The notes under the pieces are model-generated. The model was not told where the DNA came from. It ran no database searches and saw only the letters and a program-made list of their open reading frames with translations. The position numbers and the translations under genes were made by a program. 42,722 nt of DNA from Thermodesulfobacteriota bacterium (GTDB lineage: Bacteria > Desulfobacterota > S145-22), in the NCBI GenBank assembly GCA_024763435.1, contig JANTFN010000001.1:1-42722 (forward strand). Reading direction: 5' to 3'. Of the stretch, positions 13,767 to 22,600 are shown piece by piece (position 1 is the stretch's first letter; each line of letters begins with the position of its first letter).

Positions 13767-16187
13767 ATCCAGAATACCATACCAACTCCTGTAAATATCG
13801 AAGAGGAGATGAAACGCTCTTACATGGATTATGCGATGAGCGTTATCATGGGGCGTGCCCTTCCCGATGCCCGTGACGGACTGAAACCTGTCCACCGGCG
13901 GATTATTTTCGCCATGTACAAGATGGGTAATTTCTGGAACAGGGAAACGAAGAAATCGGCCCGTGTTGTCGGTGATGTTATTGGTAAATATCATCCGCAT
14001 GGAGATTCCGCCGTGTATGACGCCATTGTGCGGATGGCACAGGATTTCTCGCTGCGTTATCCCCTTGTCTACGGACAGGGGAATTTCGGATCTATCGATG
14101 GGGATCCCCCGGCCGCCATGCGTTATACCGAAGTGCGCATGACGCGTCTCACGCACAGCCTCCTCGAAGATATTGAAAAGGATACCGTTGATTTTATCCC
14201 CAATTATGACGCGACCCTGACCGAACCGCTTCTCATGCCTACACGCTTTCCCGTGCTGCTTGCTAACGGCGCTTCGGGCATTGCGGTTGGAATGTCAACC
14301 AACATTCCCCCTCACAATCTGAATGAGCTGATCAGCGGCATCAAGGCAGTGATTAAAAATCCAGATCTTTCCTTCGAAGAATTGATAGCGCATATTCCGG
14401 GTCCGGATTTCCCAACAGCCGGCTACATCCTCGGAAGAGAGGGAATCCTGTCCGCCTATAAAACCGGCCGGGGTATCATCCACATGCGCGCGCGCACCCA
14501 TATTGAAAAGGTCAAGACCTCGGACCGGGCACGCATCATCGTAACGGAAATTCCGTATCAGACCAATAAGAGCAAAATTATCGAACGGGTCGCGCGCCTG
14601 GTACAGACAAAGGTTATCGAGGGCATTTCAGATATACGGGATGAAACAGACCGGGAAGGCCTCCGTATTGTTATCGACCTCAAACGGGGAGAAACCCCTG
14701 AAATTGTTCTCAACCAACTTTTTAAACATACGCAGCTTCAAGGCTCTTTTGGTATCATTATGCTCGCGGTTTTGAACAACCAGCCAAGAATTTTCACCCT
14801 CCGTCAGCTTATTGATCTGTTTATCGCCTTTCGTCTGGAAATTATTGTCAGGCGGTGCCAGTTTGAACTGAAAAAAGCCCAGGCCCGAGCCCATCTCCTT
14901 GAAGGCTTCAAGATCATCCTGGACCACCTGGACGCGGCTATTGCCCTGATTCGCGCATCCCGCCTCCCCGCGGAAGCAAGGCAGGGACTCATGAAAAAAT
15001 TCGGGCTTTCGGAAACGCAGGCTCAGGCAATTCTGGAAATGCGTCTGCAACGTCTGACTGGACTTGAGCGGGAAAAAATACTCAGTGAATACCGGGATAT
15101 TATTCAGACAATTGCCCGCCTTGAGGAAATTTTGTCTAACGAAGGTCTGCGGAAGGAAATTGTTGTTGAGGAACTTGACCATATCGAAGAACTGGTTCAT
15201 GATCCCAGGCGTACTGAAATTATCGCAGACCAGGGTGAAATTGGAATTGAGGATATTATCGCGGAAGAGGAGATGCTCGTAACCATTTCCTTCCGGGGCT
15301 ACATCAAGCGCGTTTCCCCGCGCCTTTACAGGAGTCAGAACCGTGGGGGGAAAGGCCGCATTGGAATGAATATCAAGGATGAAGATTTCGTAACCCGGAT
15401 CTTTACCGCCTCTACTCATGACTACATCCTGTTTTTTACCAACCAGGGCAGGGTTTACGCCCTGAAGGTGCATGAATTGCCGTATGTCAGCCCCACCTCG
15501 CGAGGGCGCTCAATCGTCAATCTTATCAACCTTAAAAAGGGAGAGACTGTTACCACGGCCTTTTCCCTGAAGCATTTCGAATCCTTTCCCTATGTTCTCT
15601 TTATTACGAAAAAAGGCACCGTTAAAAAAACAGCGCTGGTAGCTTACAAACACATTAACAGCAGCGGTATTCTTGCTATCAATCTCCGCGAAGACGACAG
15701 CCTTGTTAAGGTCCTCGGCGTTAATGATGATCAGCAGGTTATTGTTTGCAGCCATCTTGGAAAGGCAATACGTTTTGCTGTGAAGGATATTCGTTCCATG
15801 GGACGCGTTGCCACCGGCGTACGCGCTATTCGCCTTTCTGCCGGGGATTCAATTATCGGGATGGATATCGTACAGGAAGGGGCTACCCTGCTCACCGTCA
15901 CGGAAAAGGGATATGGGAAACGAAGCGATTTTAAGGCCTATCGAACGCAGACTCGAGGGGGAAGTGGTGTTATCAATATAAAAACAACAGAGAAGGTCGG
16001 CCCCGCCGCTGGAATTCTGAAGGTAGAGGATCAGGATGGCGTCGTTCTCATCACGAGTTCAGGCAAACTTATTCGTCTTGCCGTGAAAGATATCTCTGTT
16101 ATAGGGCGTAACACCCAGGGAGTGCGTCTTATTAACATCCCCGAGGGTGAAACCGTGGCCGCAATTACAAAACTTTTGGATCAATAA
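13767..16187 (+). CDS. gyrA: DNA gyrase subunit A (apparent ATC start)
   Basis: This is gyrase subunit A, which cuts and rejoins DNA during ATP-driven negative supercoiling. It has 806 residues with the chosen start. The catalytic Tyr is at 120 (RYTEVRM; E. coli Tyr122), and the quinolone-pocket Ser81 and Asp85 are unmutated (HGDSAVYD). A GyrA box QNRGGKG in the C-terminal wrapping domain separates it from topoisomerase IV. The frame is conserved upstream of the first ATG (13809): TPVNIEEEMKRSY mirrors E. coli TPVNIEEELKSSY. AAGGAGG lies seven bases before ATC at 13767 and four before ATC at 13764. No ATG, GTG or TTG exists between the upstream stop (13752) and 13809, so ATC initiation or a base error is implied. 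Initiation at 13809 would lose 14 conserved residues. gpsA follows with no gap. Confidence 0.93.
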   Translation: MQNTIPTPVNIEEEMKRSYMDYAMSVIMGRALPDARDGLKPVHRRIIFAMYKMGNFWNRETKKSARVVGDVIGKYHPHGDSAVYDAIVRMAQDFSLRYPLVYGQGNFGSIDGDPPAAMRYTEVRMTRLTHSLLEDIEKDTVDFIPNYDATLTEPLLMPTRFPVLLANGASGIAVGMSTNIPPHNLNELISGIKAVIKNPDLSFEELIAHIPGPDFPTAGYILGREGILSAYKTGRGIIHMRARTHIEKVKTSDRARIIVTEIPYQTNKSKIIERVARLVQTKVIEGISDIRDETDREGLRIVIDLKRGETPEIVLNQLFKHTQLQGSFGIIMLAVLNNQPRIFTLRQLIDLFIAFRLEIIVRRCQFELKKAQARAHLLEGFKIILDHLDAAIALIRASRLPAEARQGLMKKFGLSETQAQAILEMRLQRLTGLEREKILSEYRDIIQTIARLEEILSNEGLRKEIVVEELDHIEELVHDPRRTEIIADQGEIGIEDIIAEEEMLVTISFRGYIKRVSPRLYRSQNRGGKGRIGMNIKDEDFVTRIFTASTHDYILFFTNQGRVYALKVHELPYVSPTSRGRSIVNLINLKKGETVTTAFSLKHFESFPYVLFITKKGTVKKTALVAYKHINSSGILAINLREDDSLVKVLGVNDDQQVIVCSHLGKAIRFAVKDIRSMGRVATGVRAIRLSAGDSIIGMDIVQEGATLLTVTEKGYGKRSDFKAYRTQTRGGSGVINIKTTEKVGPAAGILKVEDQDGVVLITSSGKLIRLAVKDISVIGRNTQGVRLINIPEGETVAAITKLLDQ

Positions 16188-17210
16188 ATGAAGAAGACTG
16201 AAAATATATCGGTTGTAGGCGGCGGAAGCTGGGGAACGGCCATCGCGTGCCATCTTGCCAGAAATGGTCATGCCGTCAGAATGTGGGTTTATGAAAAGGA
16301 GGTAGCAGACGGCATTAATACACGCCATGTAAATCCTTTTTTTCTCAGCGATGTTTCTCTTCCGGACACAATCCGCGCAACAACAGATATGGAAGAGGCC
16401 TTAACCCATACCGGATCTCTTGTGATGGTTGTTCCCTCAAATTTTTACCGGCATGTCGCGAGATCTCTTTCACCCTTTCTTTCGGATGAAACCTTCATCC
16501 TGAACGCCTCAAAAGGCATTGAGGATGAATCTCTCCGGTTGATGACACAAATTCTGGAAGAGGAACTTCCGGAAAAATTTCACCGGCGTATCGCATGTCT
16601 TTCCGGACCGAGCTTCGCACGTGAAGTTGCCGGGGAAAAATTTACTGCTGCGACTATTGCCTCCTCCCGGGAGGAGACCTCACAATTTTTTCAGCGTATT
16701 TTTAATGGACGCTTCTTTCGAACTTACATCCATCATGACCCCATCGGCGTTCAATTAGGCGGCGCCTTGAAAAATGTTATCGCGATTGCCGTTGGAATTG
16801 CTGATGGCAAGGAAATGGGGCTCAACGCGCGCGCTGCTCTTATTACACGAAGCCTCGCTGAAATAACAAGAATCGGCATGGTTATGGGTGCGGACGCGAC
16901 AACATTTCTCGGACTTGCCGGCCTGGGTGATCTGGTCTTAACCTGTACGGGAAACCTCAGCAGAAACAGAACGGTTGGCCTGAAACTTGGCCAGGGAATG
17001 CGCCTTAAGACAATAACAAACGATATGAAAATGATTGCGGAGGGAATTTTAAATACCAAAAGCGCGTATGCCCTTGCAAACAAACTGAAGGTTCGCGCAC
17101 CTGTTATTTCAGGGATGTATCGTATTCTTTTTAAAGATGCCTCTGTTGAAGAAATCCTTGAAACACTTCTGGCACGGGAACCAGGAAAAGAGATGGCCGG
17201 CTTAGGATAG
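16188..17210 (+). CDS. gpsA: Glycerol-3-phosphate dehydrogenase [NAD(P)+]
   Basis: This 340-residue cytosolic enzyme reduces dihydroxyacetone phosphate to sn-glycerol 3-phosphate for phospholipid synthesis. The Rossmann motif GGGSWGTAIA lies at residues 11-20. The NASKGIE segment, the SGPSFAREV motif, GGALKNVIAIAVGIADG with the catalytic Lys, and the phosphate-binding NLSRNRTVG stretch are all present. Length is normal. ATG begins on the base after the gyrA stop, so it is almost certainly co-transcribed and coupled to gyrA. Its insertion between gyrA and dnaA is a mild departure from the usual dnaA-dnaN-recF-gyrB-gyrA grouping. Nothing odd appears in the active site. Confidence 0.95.
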   Translation: MKKTENISVVGGGSWGTAIACHLARNGHAVRMWVYEKEVADGINTRHVNPFFLSDVSLPDTIRATTDMEEALTHTGSLVMVVPSNFYRHVARSLSPFLSDETFILNASKGIEDESLRLMTQILEEELPEKFHRRIACLSGPSFAREVAGEKFTAATIASSREETSQFFQRIFNGRFFRTYIHHDPIGVQLGGALKNVIAIAVGIADGKEMGLNARAALITRSLAEITRIGMVMGADATTFLGLAGLGDLVLTCTGNLSRNRTVGLKLGQGMRLKTITNDMKMIAEGILNTKSAYALANKLKVRAPVISGMYRILFKDASVEEILETLLAREPGKEMAGLG

Positions 17211-17301
17211 ATAGCACTTGAAATGTTATCATAAGTGTTTTATAGTGGGATATCCAGTGGGTATTCCAGAAAATCGAATAACCTTACAAAAAGGGGAAAA
17301 G

Positions 17302-17321
17302 TTATCAACATTTGTTGATAA
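17302..17321. other. Inverted pair of DnaA-box-like 9-mers upstream of dnaA (candidate oriC part or autoregulatory site)
   Basis: TTATCAACA (17302-17310) and its exact reverse complement TGTTGATAA (17313-17321) are separated by two bases. TTATCAACA differs from the consensus DnaA box TTATCCACA at one position. The pair lies about 20 bases upstream of the dnaA -35 and about 75 bases before the start codon, so DnaA bound here could repress its own gene or start replication. I count this as a candidate only. A proper oriC would need more boxes and a skew switch. Confidence 0.55.
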
Positions 17322-17339
17322 ATATGTGAATTACCAATG

Positions 17340-17368
17340 TTGACAGGGTTTCTCACTATCTTTCTAAC
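17340..17368 (+). promoter_or_regulatory. Probable dnaA promoter
   Basis: TTGACA (17340-17345) is a perfect -35, followed after 17 bases by TCTAAC (17363-17368), a four-of-six -10. Transcription would start about 20 bases before dnaA. The short leader has no Shine-Dalgarno sequence, only an A/T-rich stretch, so dnaA may be weakly translated. The inverted DnaA-box pair is immediately upstream, fitting autoregulation. Confidence 0.55.
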
Positions 17369-17394
17369 AATACCGCACCTATTTTAAAAAATTT

Positions 17395-18729
17395 ATGGAA
17401 GAAGGCCTCACACCCATTAAACAAATTATCCGGGAAGAAATTCACGACGAGGGCGCTTACAAAACCTGGATAGAACCTATTGCTTTCAGAGAATTTACGG
17501 GTAATACCGTTCATCTTTCCGTTCCCAACAGGTTCTTCAAGGATTGGATTCTCGAACATTACAAAGAGACCATTCAGGTATGCGCCTCACGATTTCTCCG
17601 CTCAGAAGATCTGGACATTCGTATTTTTATTGACGAGAAATCAGACTCATTCAAAAAATCCTCTCCCGTTCGCCTGCCAGATCAATCAACAACGACAGGC
17701 GTTAACCCCTTTAATACCGCTTATACCTTTGAAACATTTGTTATAGGTAAAAATAATCAGTTTGCGCAGGCCGCGTGCCAGGCAGTTGCCGCTTCTCCAG
17801 GCAAAACCTACAACCCCCTTTTTATCTACGGTGGTGTGGGTCTTGGCAAAACACATCTTCTCAATGCCATTGGCAATGAAGCTCTGACCCAGAAAACTGT
17901 ATTATCTCCTGCCAATATCTCTTTCACCTCCGGAGAGGAGTTTACAAACGAGGTTATTAATGCCATCCGTTTTGACCGGATGGATAAATTCAGGGATAAA
18001 TTCAGAAACGTAGATATTCTTATGATCGACGACATCCAGTTTATCGCGGGAAAAGAGGCAACACAGGCGGAGTTTTTCCATACTTTCAATGCCCTCTATG
18101 TTTCGAAAAAACAGATCGTTGTGACTTGTGACAGATTTCCAAAGGACATAAAAAATATCGAAGAACGCCTGAGATCAAGGTTTGAATGGGGCCTTATCGC
18201 GGATATCCAGCCCCCCGATATTGAAACAAAGGTCGCCATTCTAAAGAAAAAAAGTGAAAAAGAGAACATCCAGCTGACCAACGAGGTAGCAATATTTGTT
18301 GCCTCTAAAACCGGATCAAATATCCGATCCCTCGAAGGACTCCTTACAAGACTGATTGCCTTTTCTTCATTAACTGGAAAACCCATCACAATCCCCTTCG
18401 CGCGCGAAATTTTGAAAGGTATTATTAATGATACCGACAAAACAATTAACGTTGAAGATATTCAAAAGGTTGTCTGCAACCATTATGGCATCCGTGTGTC
18501 TGATATTAAATCAAAACGACGCTCAAAGGCCTTTGTAATGCCTCGTCAAATTGCCATGTATCTTAGTAGAAATCTGTGTAATATTTCATTAAGTGATATT
18601 GGGGAAAAGTTCGGGGGAAAAGATCACTCAACCGTTATCCATGCCATTAACAAAGTTGAATCCCTGCTTAAAAAAGATCCCTATCTGATAGAAACACTGG
18701 AAGAAATTAAAGGGAAAATATATGCATAA
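17395..18729 (+). CDS. dnaA: Chromosomal replication initiator protein DnaA
   Basis: This 444-residue initiator has four recognisable domains: the N-terminal DnaB/self-interaction domain (about 1-80), a short linker (about 85-105), the AAA+ ATPase, and the C-terminal DNA-binding domain. The AAA+ part has Walker A GGVGLGKT (146-153), Walker B ILMIDDIQ near 210 and an RLRSRFEWG sensor/arginine-finger region. The C-terminal domain has the DnaA signature GKDHSTVIHAI. The linker is shorter than in E. coli, as in many bacteria. ATG at 17395 has no ribosome site, but the N-terminus aligns well from there. dnaN follows after 230 bases. The gene likely autoregulates through the inverted boxes upstream. 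Confidence 0.97.
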   Translation: MEEGLTPIKQIIREEIHDEGAYKTWIEPIAFREFTGNTVHLSVPNRFFKDWILEHYKETIQVCASRFLRSEDLDIRIFIDEKSDSFKKSSPVRLPDQSTTTGVNPFNTAYTFETFVIGKNNQFAQAACQAVAASPGKTYNPLFIYGGVGLGKTHLLNAIGNEALTQKTVLSPANISFTSGEEFTNEVINAIRFDRMDKFRDKFRNVDILMIDDIQFIAGKEATQAEFFHTFNALYVSKKQIVVTCDRFPKDIKNIEERLRSRFEWGLIADIQPPDIETKVAILKKKSEKENIQLTNEVAIFVASKTGSNIRSLEGLLTRLIAFSSLTGKPITIPFAREILKGIINDTDKTINVEDIQKVVCNHYGIRVSDIKSKRRSKAFVMPRQIAMYLSRNLCNISLSDIGEKFGGKDHSTVIHAINKVESLLKKDPYLIETLEEIKGKIYA

Positions 18730-18959
18730 CCCTGTGATACAACTGTTGGCATTTGTGGATATCTCTTCCTTTCCTGTTCCAATTTACGCAACGCCTTTTT
18801 TTTCAACATCTTTACACATTTCTTCCCCAGAAATTTACACCAGATTTCACCTGATCCATTGGACAAAAGAGACCCTTTTCAACAAAAAACACAGGCTTAA
18901 TATTACGACTGTTTTAAATAAATAGCTTATAAAAAATAAAAAGAATAAAGGAGGAAATT
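18730..18959. other. AT-rich dnaA-dnaN intergenic region (candidate oriC / unwinding region)
   Basis: This is the widest gap in the replication cluster. It contains TGTGGATAT (18754-18762, one base from the reverse DnaA box TGTGGATAA) and TTTTCAACA (18876-18884, one base from the TTATCAACA sites upstream of dnaA). A strongly AT-rich stretch (about 18898-18950) just before the dnaN ribosome site could be an unwinding element. No gene is credible here. Which side of dnaA holds the true origin cannot be settled by eye. Confidence 0.45.
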
Positions 18960-20105
18960 GTGAACATCAACGTAGAACAAAAAGCTTTCTTGAAAGTCTT
19001 GAGTTACATTCAGAGTATATCGGACAAAAAAACCACTATGCCAATTCTTTCCTATTTTTTAATAGAAGCCCTGGATAATAACAAACTCAAATTTTTTGCT
19101 ACCGATCTCAATGTAGGTTTAACTGTCGAGTCTGAAGCAGAAGTCCTTATACCCGGCAGTATGTTATTACCTTCTAAAAGACTTTATTCTATTGTTCATG
19201 AACTTCCTGAAAAAACAATCAATCTGGCAACGGGAAGTAAAGAGGGATGGTGCACACTAAAATGTGAAAAATCACGTTTCAAACTCCCTTTTCTTGAGAT
19301 TTCTTCTTTTCCCAAAAAACCTGTTTTTCCAGAAGAAATTTCCAATACACTTCCTTCAGAGCTCCTTATGGGAATTCTTGAAAAAACATTGTTTGCCGCG
19401 GCGACCGATGAAACACGTTATAATCTCAACTGTATTTTTATTAAAAAACTTCCTGAAAAAGAGGTGACAAGGGTTGTTGCTACCGATGGACACCGCCTTG
19501 TGCAATGGGACCTTGAGGAATTAAAAGACCTCCTTATAGAAGATGCCATCATGATACCAAAACGGGGCATGATAGAGCTGAAACGTGTTTTGAATGAGGC
19601 TAGGGTTAATCTGGTAGGGTTTGATGTTAAGGATAAAAACGCCTATTTCAGAATGGACAATGTCGGGATGATTGTGCGACTTATAGACGGGAGTTATCCT
19701 GATTACCAGCAGGTTATTCCCAAGAGAAGCGGCGTTAAAATCTATGTTAACAGATGGGATTTGATAACAGGACTTAAAAGAGTTTCCCAGATTTCAAGCG
19801 ATCTTGAAGAGGGAACAAAATTTTATTTCAGGCCTGGGGAAATTGAATTAACGATGGGGAATTCAAATACAGGTATTGCCCGGGAAAGGGTTAAAGTGGG
19901 CTATGATGGGTACCCGATCACATTTGCGTTTAACGGCAGATACTGTCAGGATATACTGGGTGCGTTTGAAGATGAAGAAGTAGAAATAGAACTCCTGGAT
20001 GAAGATAGTCCAGGTATATTCAGAGAAAAAGATAAAGATAATATTTTCTATCTGATTATGCCAATGAAGATAGAAGAAGAGGAGGAAGATGAGCAAGCAG
20101 AATAA
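18960..20105 (+). CDS. dnaN: DNA polymerase III beta sliding clamp
   Basis: This 381-residue clamp forms the dimeric ring that tethers DNA polymerase III. Three clamp domains are recognisable: the N-terminus (MNINVEQKAFLKVLSYIQ), the ATDGHRLV segment in the second domain, and the C-terminal stretch ending with YLIMPMKI, near the hydrophobic binding pocket. The acidic tail EEEEEDEQAE is a small extension past the usual IMP(M/V)(R/K) end. It arises because the gene overlaps gyrB by 17 bases. GTG at 18960 has AAAGGAGG six bases upstream. recF, often found next, is absent from this position. Confidence 0.96.
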   Translation: MNINVEQKAFLKVLSYIQSISDKKTTMPILSYFLIEALDNNKLKFFATDLNVGLTVESEAEVLIPGSMLLPSKRLYSIVHELPEKTINLATGSKEGWCTLKCEKSRFKLPFLEISSFPKKPVFPEEISNTLPSELLMGILEKTLFAAATDETRYNLNCIFIKKLPEKEVTRVVATDGHRLVQWDLEELKDLLIEDAIMIPKRGMIELKRVLNEARVNLVGFDVKDKNAYFRMDNVGMIVRLIDGSYPDYQQVIPKRSGVKIYVNRWDLITGLKRVSQISSDLEEGTKFYFRPGEIELTMGNSNTGIARERVKVGYDGYPITFAFNGRYCQDILGAFEDEEVEIELLDEDSPGIFREKDKDNIFYLIMPMKIEEEEEDEQAE

Positions 20106-22503
20106 TAATAAAGACATCTATGATGCCGGAAATATAAAGGTTCTCGAAGGCCTGGAGGCTGTTCGTAAACGGCCTGCCATGTATATCGGAAATACAGGGA
20201 CAGAGGGGCTGCATCATCTTGTTTTTGAAATCGTGGATAACAGTATAGATGAGGCCCTTGCAGGGTTTTGCTCGCATGTGGAAGTTACTTTATTAACCGA
20301 TAACAGTGTTCAGGTTGTTGATGACGGGCGGGGAATTCCAGTTGATATTCATCCTGTGGAGAAGGTTCCGGCGGTACAGGTTGTTATGACAAAGCTTCAT
20401 GCAGGGGGGAAATTTGACAGAAAAAGCTATAAGGTTTCCGGAGGACTCCATGGGGTAGGGCTCTCTGTTGTTAACGCCTTATCAGAATATGTGGACCTGG
20501 AAATTAAAAGGGATGGTAAGGTCTTCCAGCAGCGGTATGAGTTGGGTCTTCCCGTATCACCTCTTGAGGAAACCGGAAAAACGAGACAGACTGGTACGCA
20601 GGTCATTTTCCGCCCCAATCAGGATATTTTTAAGGATATAAACTTTAGTTTTGATTTTCTCGCACAGCGATTACGGGAGCTGGCTTTTCTTAATAAAGGC
20701 CTGAAGACTTCCATAGTAGAGGAAAGTTCCGGAAAAAAACAGGAATACTTTTACAAGGGAGGCATTGCTTCATTTGTAGAGTATCTGAATCGGAATAAAA
20801 CCTGCCTCCACCGGAAACCTGTTTATTTTACCGGACAAAAAAATGGTGTAGAAATTGAGGTGTCCTTTCAGTATAACGATGGATATAGTGAGACACTTTT
20901 CTCATTTGCTAATAACATCAACACCCATGAGGGCGGAACACATCTTTCTGGCTTCAAGACATCCCTGACACGGACTATTAACAGTTATGCGGATAAATCC
21001 GGGTTAACAAAAAATATTAAACTCTCCCTTTCCGGGGAAGATATGCGGGAAGGTCTGGCAGGGGTGATTAGTGTAAAGGTTCCAGAACCTCAATTTGAAG
21101 GCCAGACAAAGACAAAGCTTGGTAACAGTGAAGTTAAAGGGTATGTAGAAAGTTTTATCAATGAAAATCTCAGTACCTATTGGGAAGAAAATCCCTCTGT
21201 TGCCAAAAGCATTATCAATAAAGTTATTGGCTCGGCAAGGGCCAGAGACGCGGCACGAAAGGCGCGGGAACTGACCCGGAGAAAGGGGGCGCTTGATTCT
21301 GCTTCCCTTCCCGGAAAATTAGCGGATTGTCAGACAAAAGACCCTATTCAGGCCGAGCTCTATCTTGTAGAGGGTGATTCAGCCGGCGGCTCCGCGAAAC
21401 AGGGACGGGAAAAGAGAACTCAGGCCATTTTACCGCTTAAAGGTAAAATACTGAATGTGGAAAAGGCCCGCCTGGATAAAATGCTTTCCAACGAAGAAAT
21501 CAAAACCATTATCTCCGCGCTGGGAACGGGTATCGGGGAAAGTGACTTCAAGGTTGAAAAACTGAGATACCATAAAATTATTATCATGACAGATGCTGAC
21601 GTCGACGGATCTCACATTCGCACATTGATTTTAACATTTTTTTACAGACAAATGCCTGAAATTGTAGAAAAGGGGCATCTTTATATCGCTCAGCCCCCCC
21701 TTTATCGCGTAAAAAAATCGAAACTTGAAGCCTATTTTTCAGATGACACGGAGTTGAACGATTTTCTGATCTCCGAAGCCGTAAAAAACTATGAAGTTAT
21801 CTCTGTTTCTTCTGATAAGCGGTTTCGGAAGGACAGGCTAAAATATATCCTGAAAGAGATAAGCCGTTTTAATGAGCTTCTGGAACTCTTTAAGAGGCGA
21901 CAAATATCCGAAGAACTGATTTTTGCTCTTCTCAACTACCCCGTTCTGCCGAGGAAGGATATTTTTAAGGACAAGGCCGCCATGGAAAAACTTGCGGAAA
22001 GCATCTACAAGCAAGTTCCCCTTGTATCTTTTCCTGAGGTTTTATATGATGAAGAACACGGGTTATATCAATTGCCTCTCGCAATTGTAAAAAATGGAGA
22101 TGCTTCAGCCTTTACAGTTTCCTGGGAACTCATCAGCCGACCTAAATATAGAAACCTCTATAACCTCTATCAGGAAATAAGAGAACTGGAAGATCCCCCC
22201 TTCAAGGTAACAGGAGATAAAAAAGAAATTCTCGTAGAGGACCGGAATAATTTATTGAAAGAAATCCTTGAACTCCAACATGCCTCTTATAATATTCAGC
22301 GTTATAAGGGACTTGGGGAAATGAATCCAGATCAGTTATGGGAAACAACCATGAATCCGGAAAAGAGGCGCCTGTTACGGGTAAAAATTGAGGATGCCGT
22401 GGAGGCAGATGAAATTTTTACGGTTCTCATGGGAGACAGGGTTGACAAGAGGAAACAGTTTATTGAAGAAAATGCCCTTTTAGCCCAGAACATTGATGTT
22501 TAG
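20089..22503 (+). CDS. gyrB: DNA gyrase subunit B
   Basis: This 804-residue ATPase subunit of gyrase has a GHKL ATP site (EIVDNSIDEA, then VDDGRGIPVD and GGLHGVG), a transducer domain, and a TOPRIM domain with LVEGDSAGGSA and the metal-binding MTDADVDGSHIRTL. The QRYKGLGEMNPDQLWETTMNP-like end is typical of GyrB. Its size is of the long (E. coli-like, about 800 residue) form, with an extra segment between TOPRIM and tail (about residues 560-730). ATG at 20089 lies inside the end of dnaN and is preceded by GAGGAGGA, so the two are coupled. With gyrA at 13767 in the same window the organism has both gyrase genes near its replication start. Confidence 0.97.
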   Translation: MSKQNNNKDIYDAGNIKVLEGLEAVRKRPAMYIGNTGTEGLHHLVFEIVDNSIDEALAGFCSHVEVTLLTDNSVQVVDDGRGIPVDIHPVEKVPAVQVVMTKLHAGGKFDRKSYKVSGGLHGVGLSVVNALSEYVDLEIKRDGKVFQQRYELGLPVSPLEETGKTRQTGTQVIFRPNQDIFKDINFSFDFLAQRLRELAFLNKGLKTSIVEESSGKKQEYFYKGGIASFVEYLNRNKTCLHRKPVYFTGQKNGVEIEVSFQYNDGYSETLFSFANNINTHEGGTHLSGFKTSLTRTINSYADKSGLTKNIKLSLSGEDMREGLAGVISVKVPEPQFEGQTKTKLGNSEVKGYVESFINENLSTYWEENPSVAKSIINKVIGSARARDAARKARELTRRKGALDSASLPGKLADCQTKDPIQAELYLVEGDSAGGSAKQGREKRTQAILPLKGKILNVEKARLDKMLSNEEIKTIISALGTGIGESDFKVEKLRYHKIIIMTDADVDGSHIRTLILTFFYRQMPEIVEKGHLYIAQPPLYRVKKSKLEAYFSDDTELNDFLISEAVKNYEVISVSSDKRFRKDRLKYILKEISRFNELLELFKRRQISEELIFALLNYPVLPRKDIFKDKAAMEKLAESIYKQVPLVSFPEVLYDEEHGLYQLPLAIVKNGDASAFTVSWELISRPKYRNLYNLYQEIRELEDPPFKVTGDKKEILVEDRNNLLKEILELQHASYNIQRYKGLGEMNPDQLWETTMNPEKRRLLRVKIEDAVEADEIFTVLMGDRVDKRKQFIEENALLAQNIDV

Positions 22504-22600
22504 CTCCTCATGCCCGCGTTGACAAAATGGCGAAAAGTAAATTAATCAGGTCGGCCGAAGCGATTTTCAACGCTATTCATTTAATCCTGGATGCTTAGCG

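Noticed and set aside
18722..18925. 67-codon frame overlapping the end of dnaA
   Set aside because: No ribosome site, no conservation signal, and it runs through the AT-rich gap with DnaA-box-like 9-mers.
22519..22548. TTGACA as promoter for coaE
   Set aside because: The -35 is perfect, but no acceptable -10 occurs 16-18 bases downstream.
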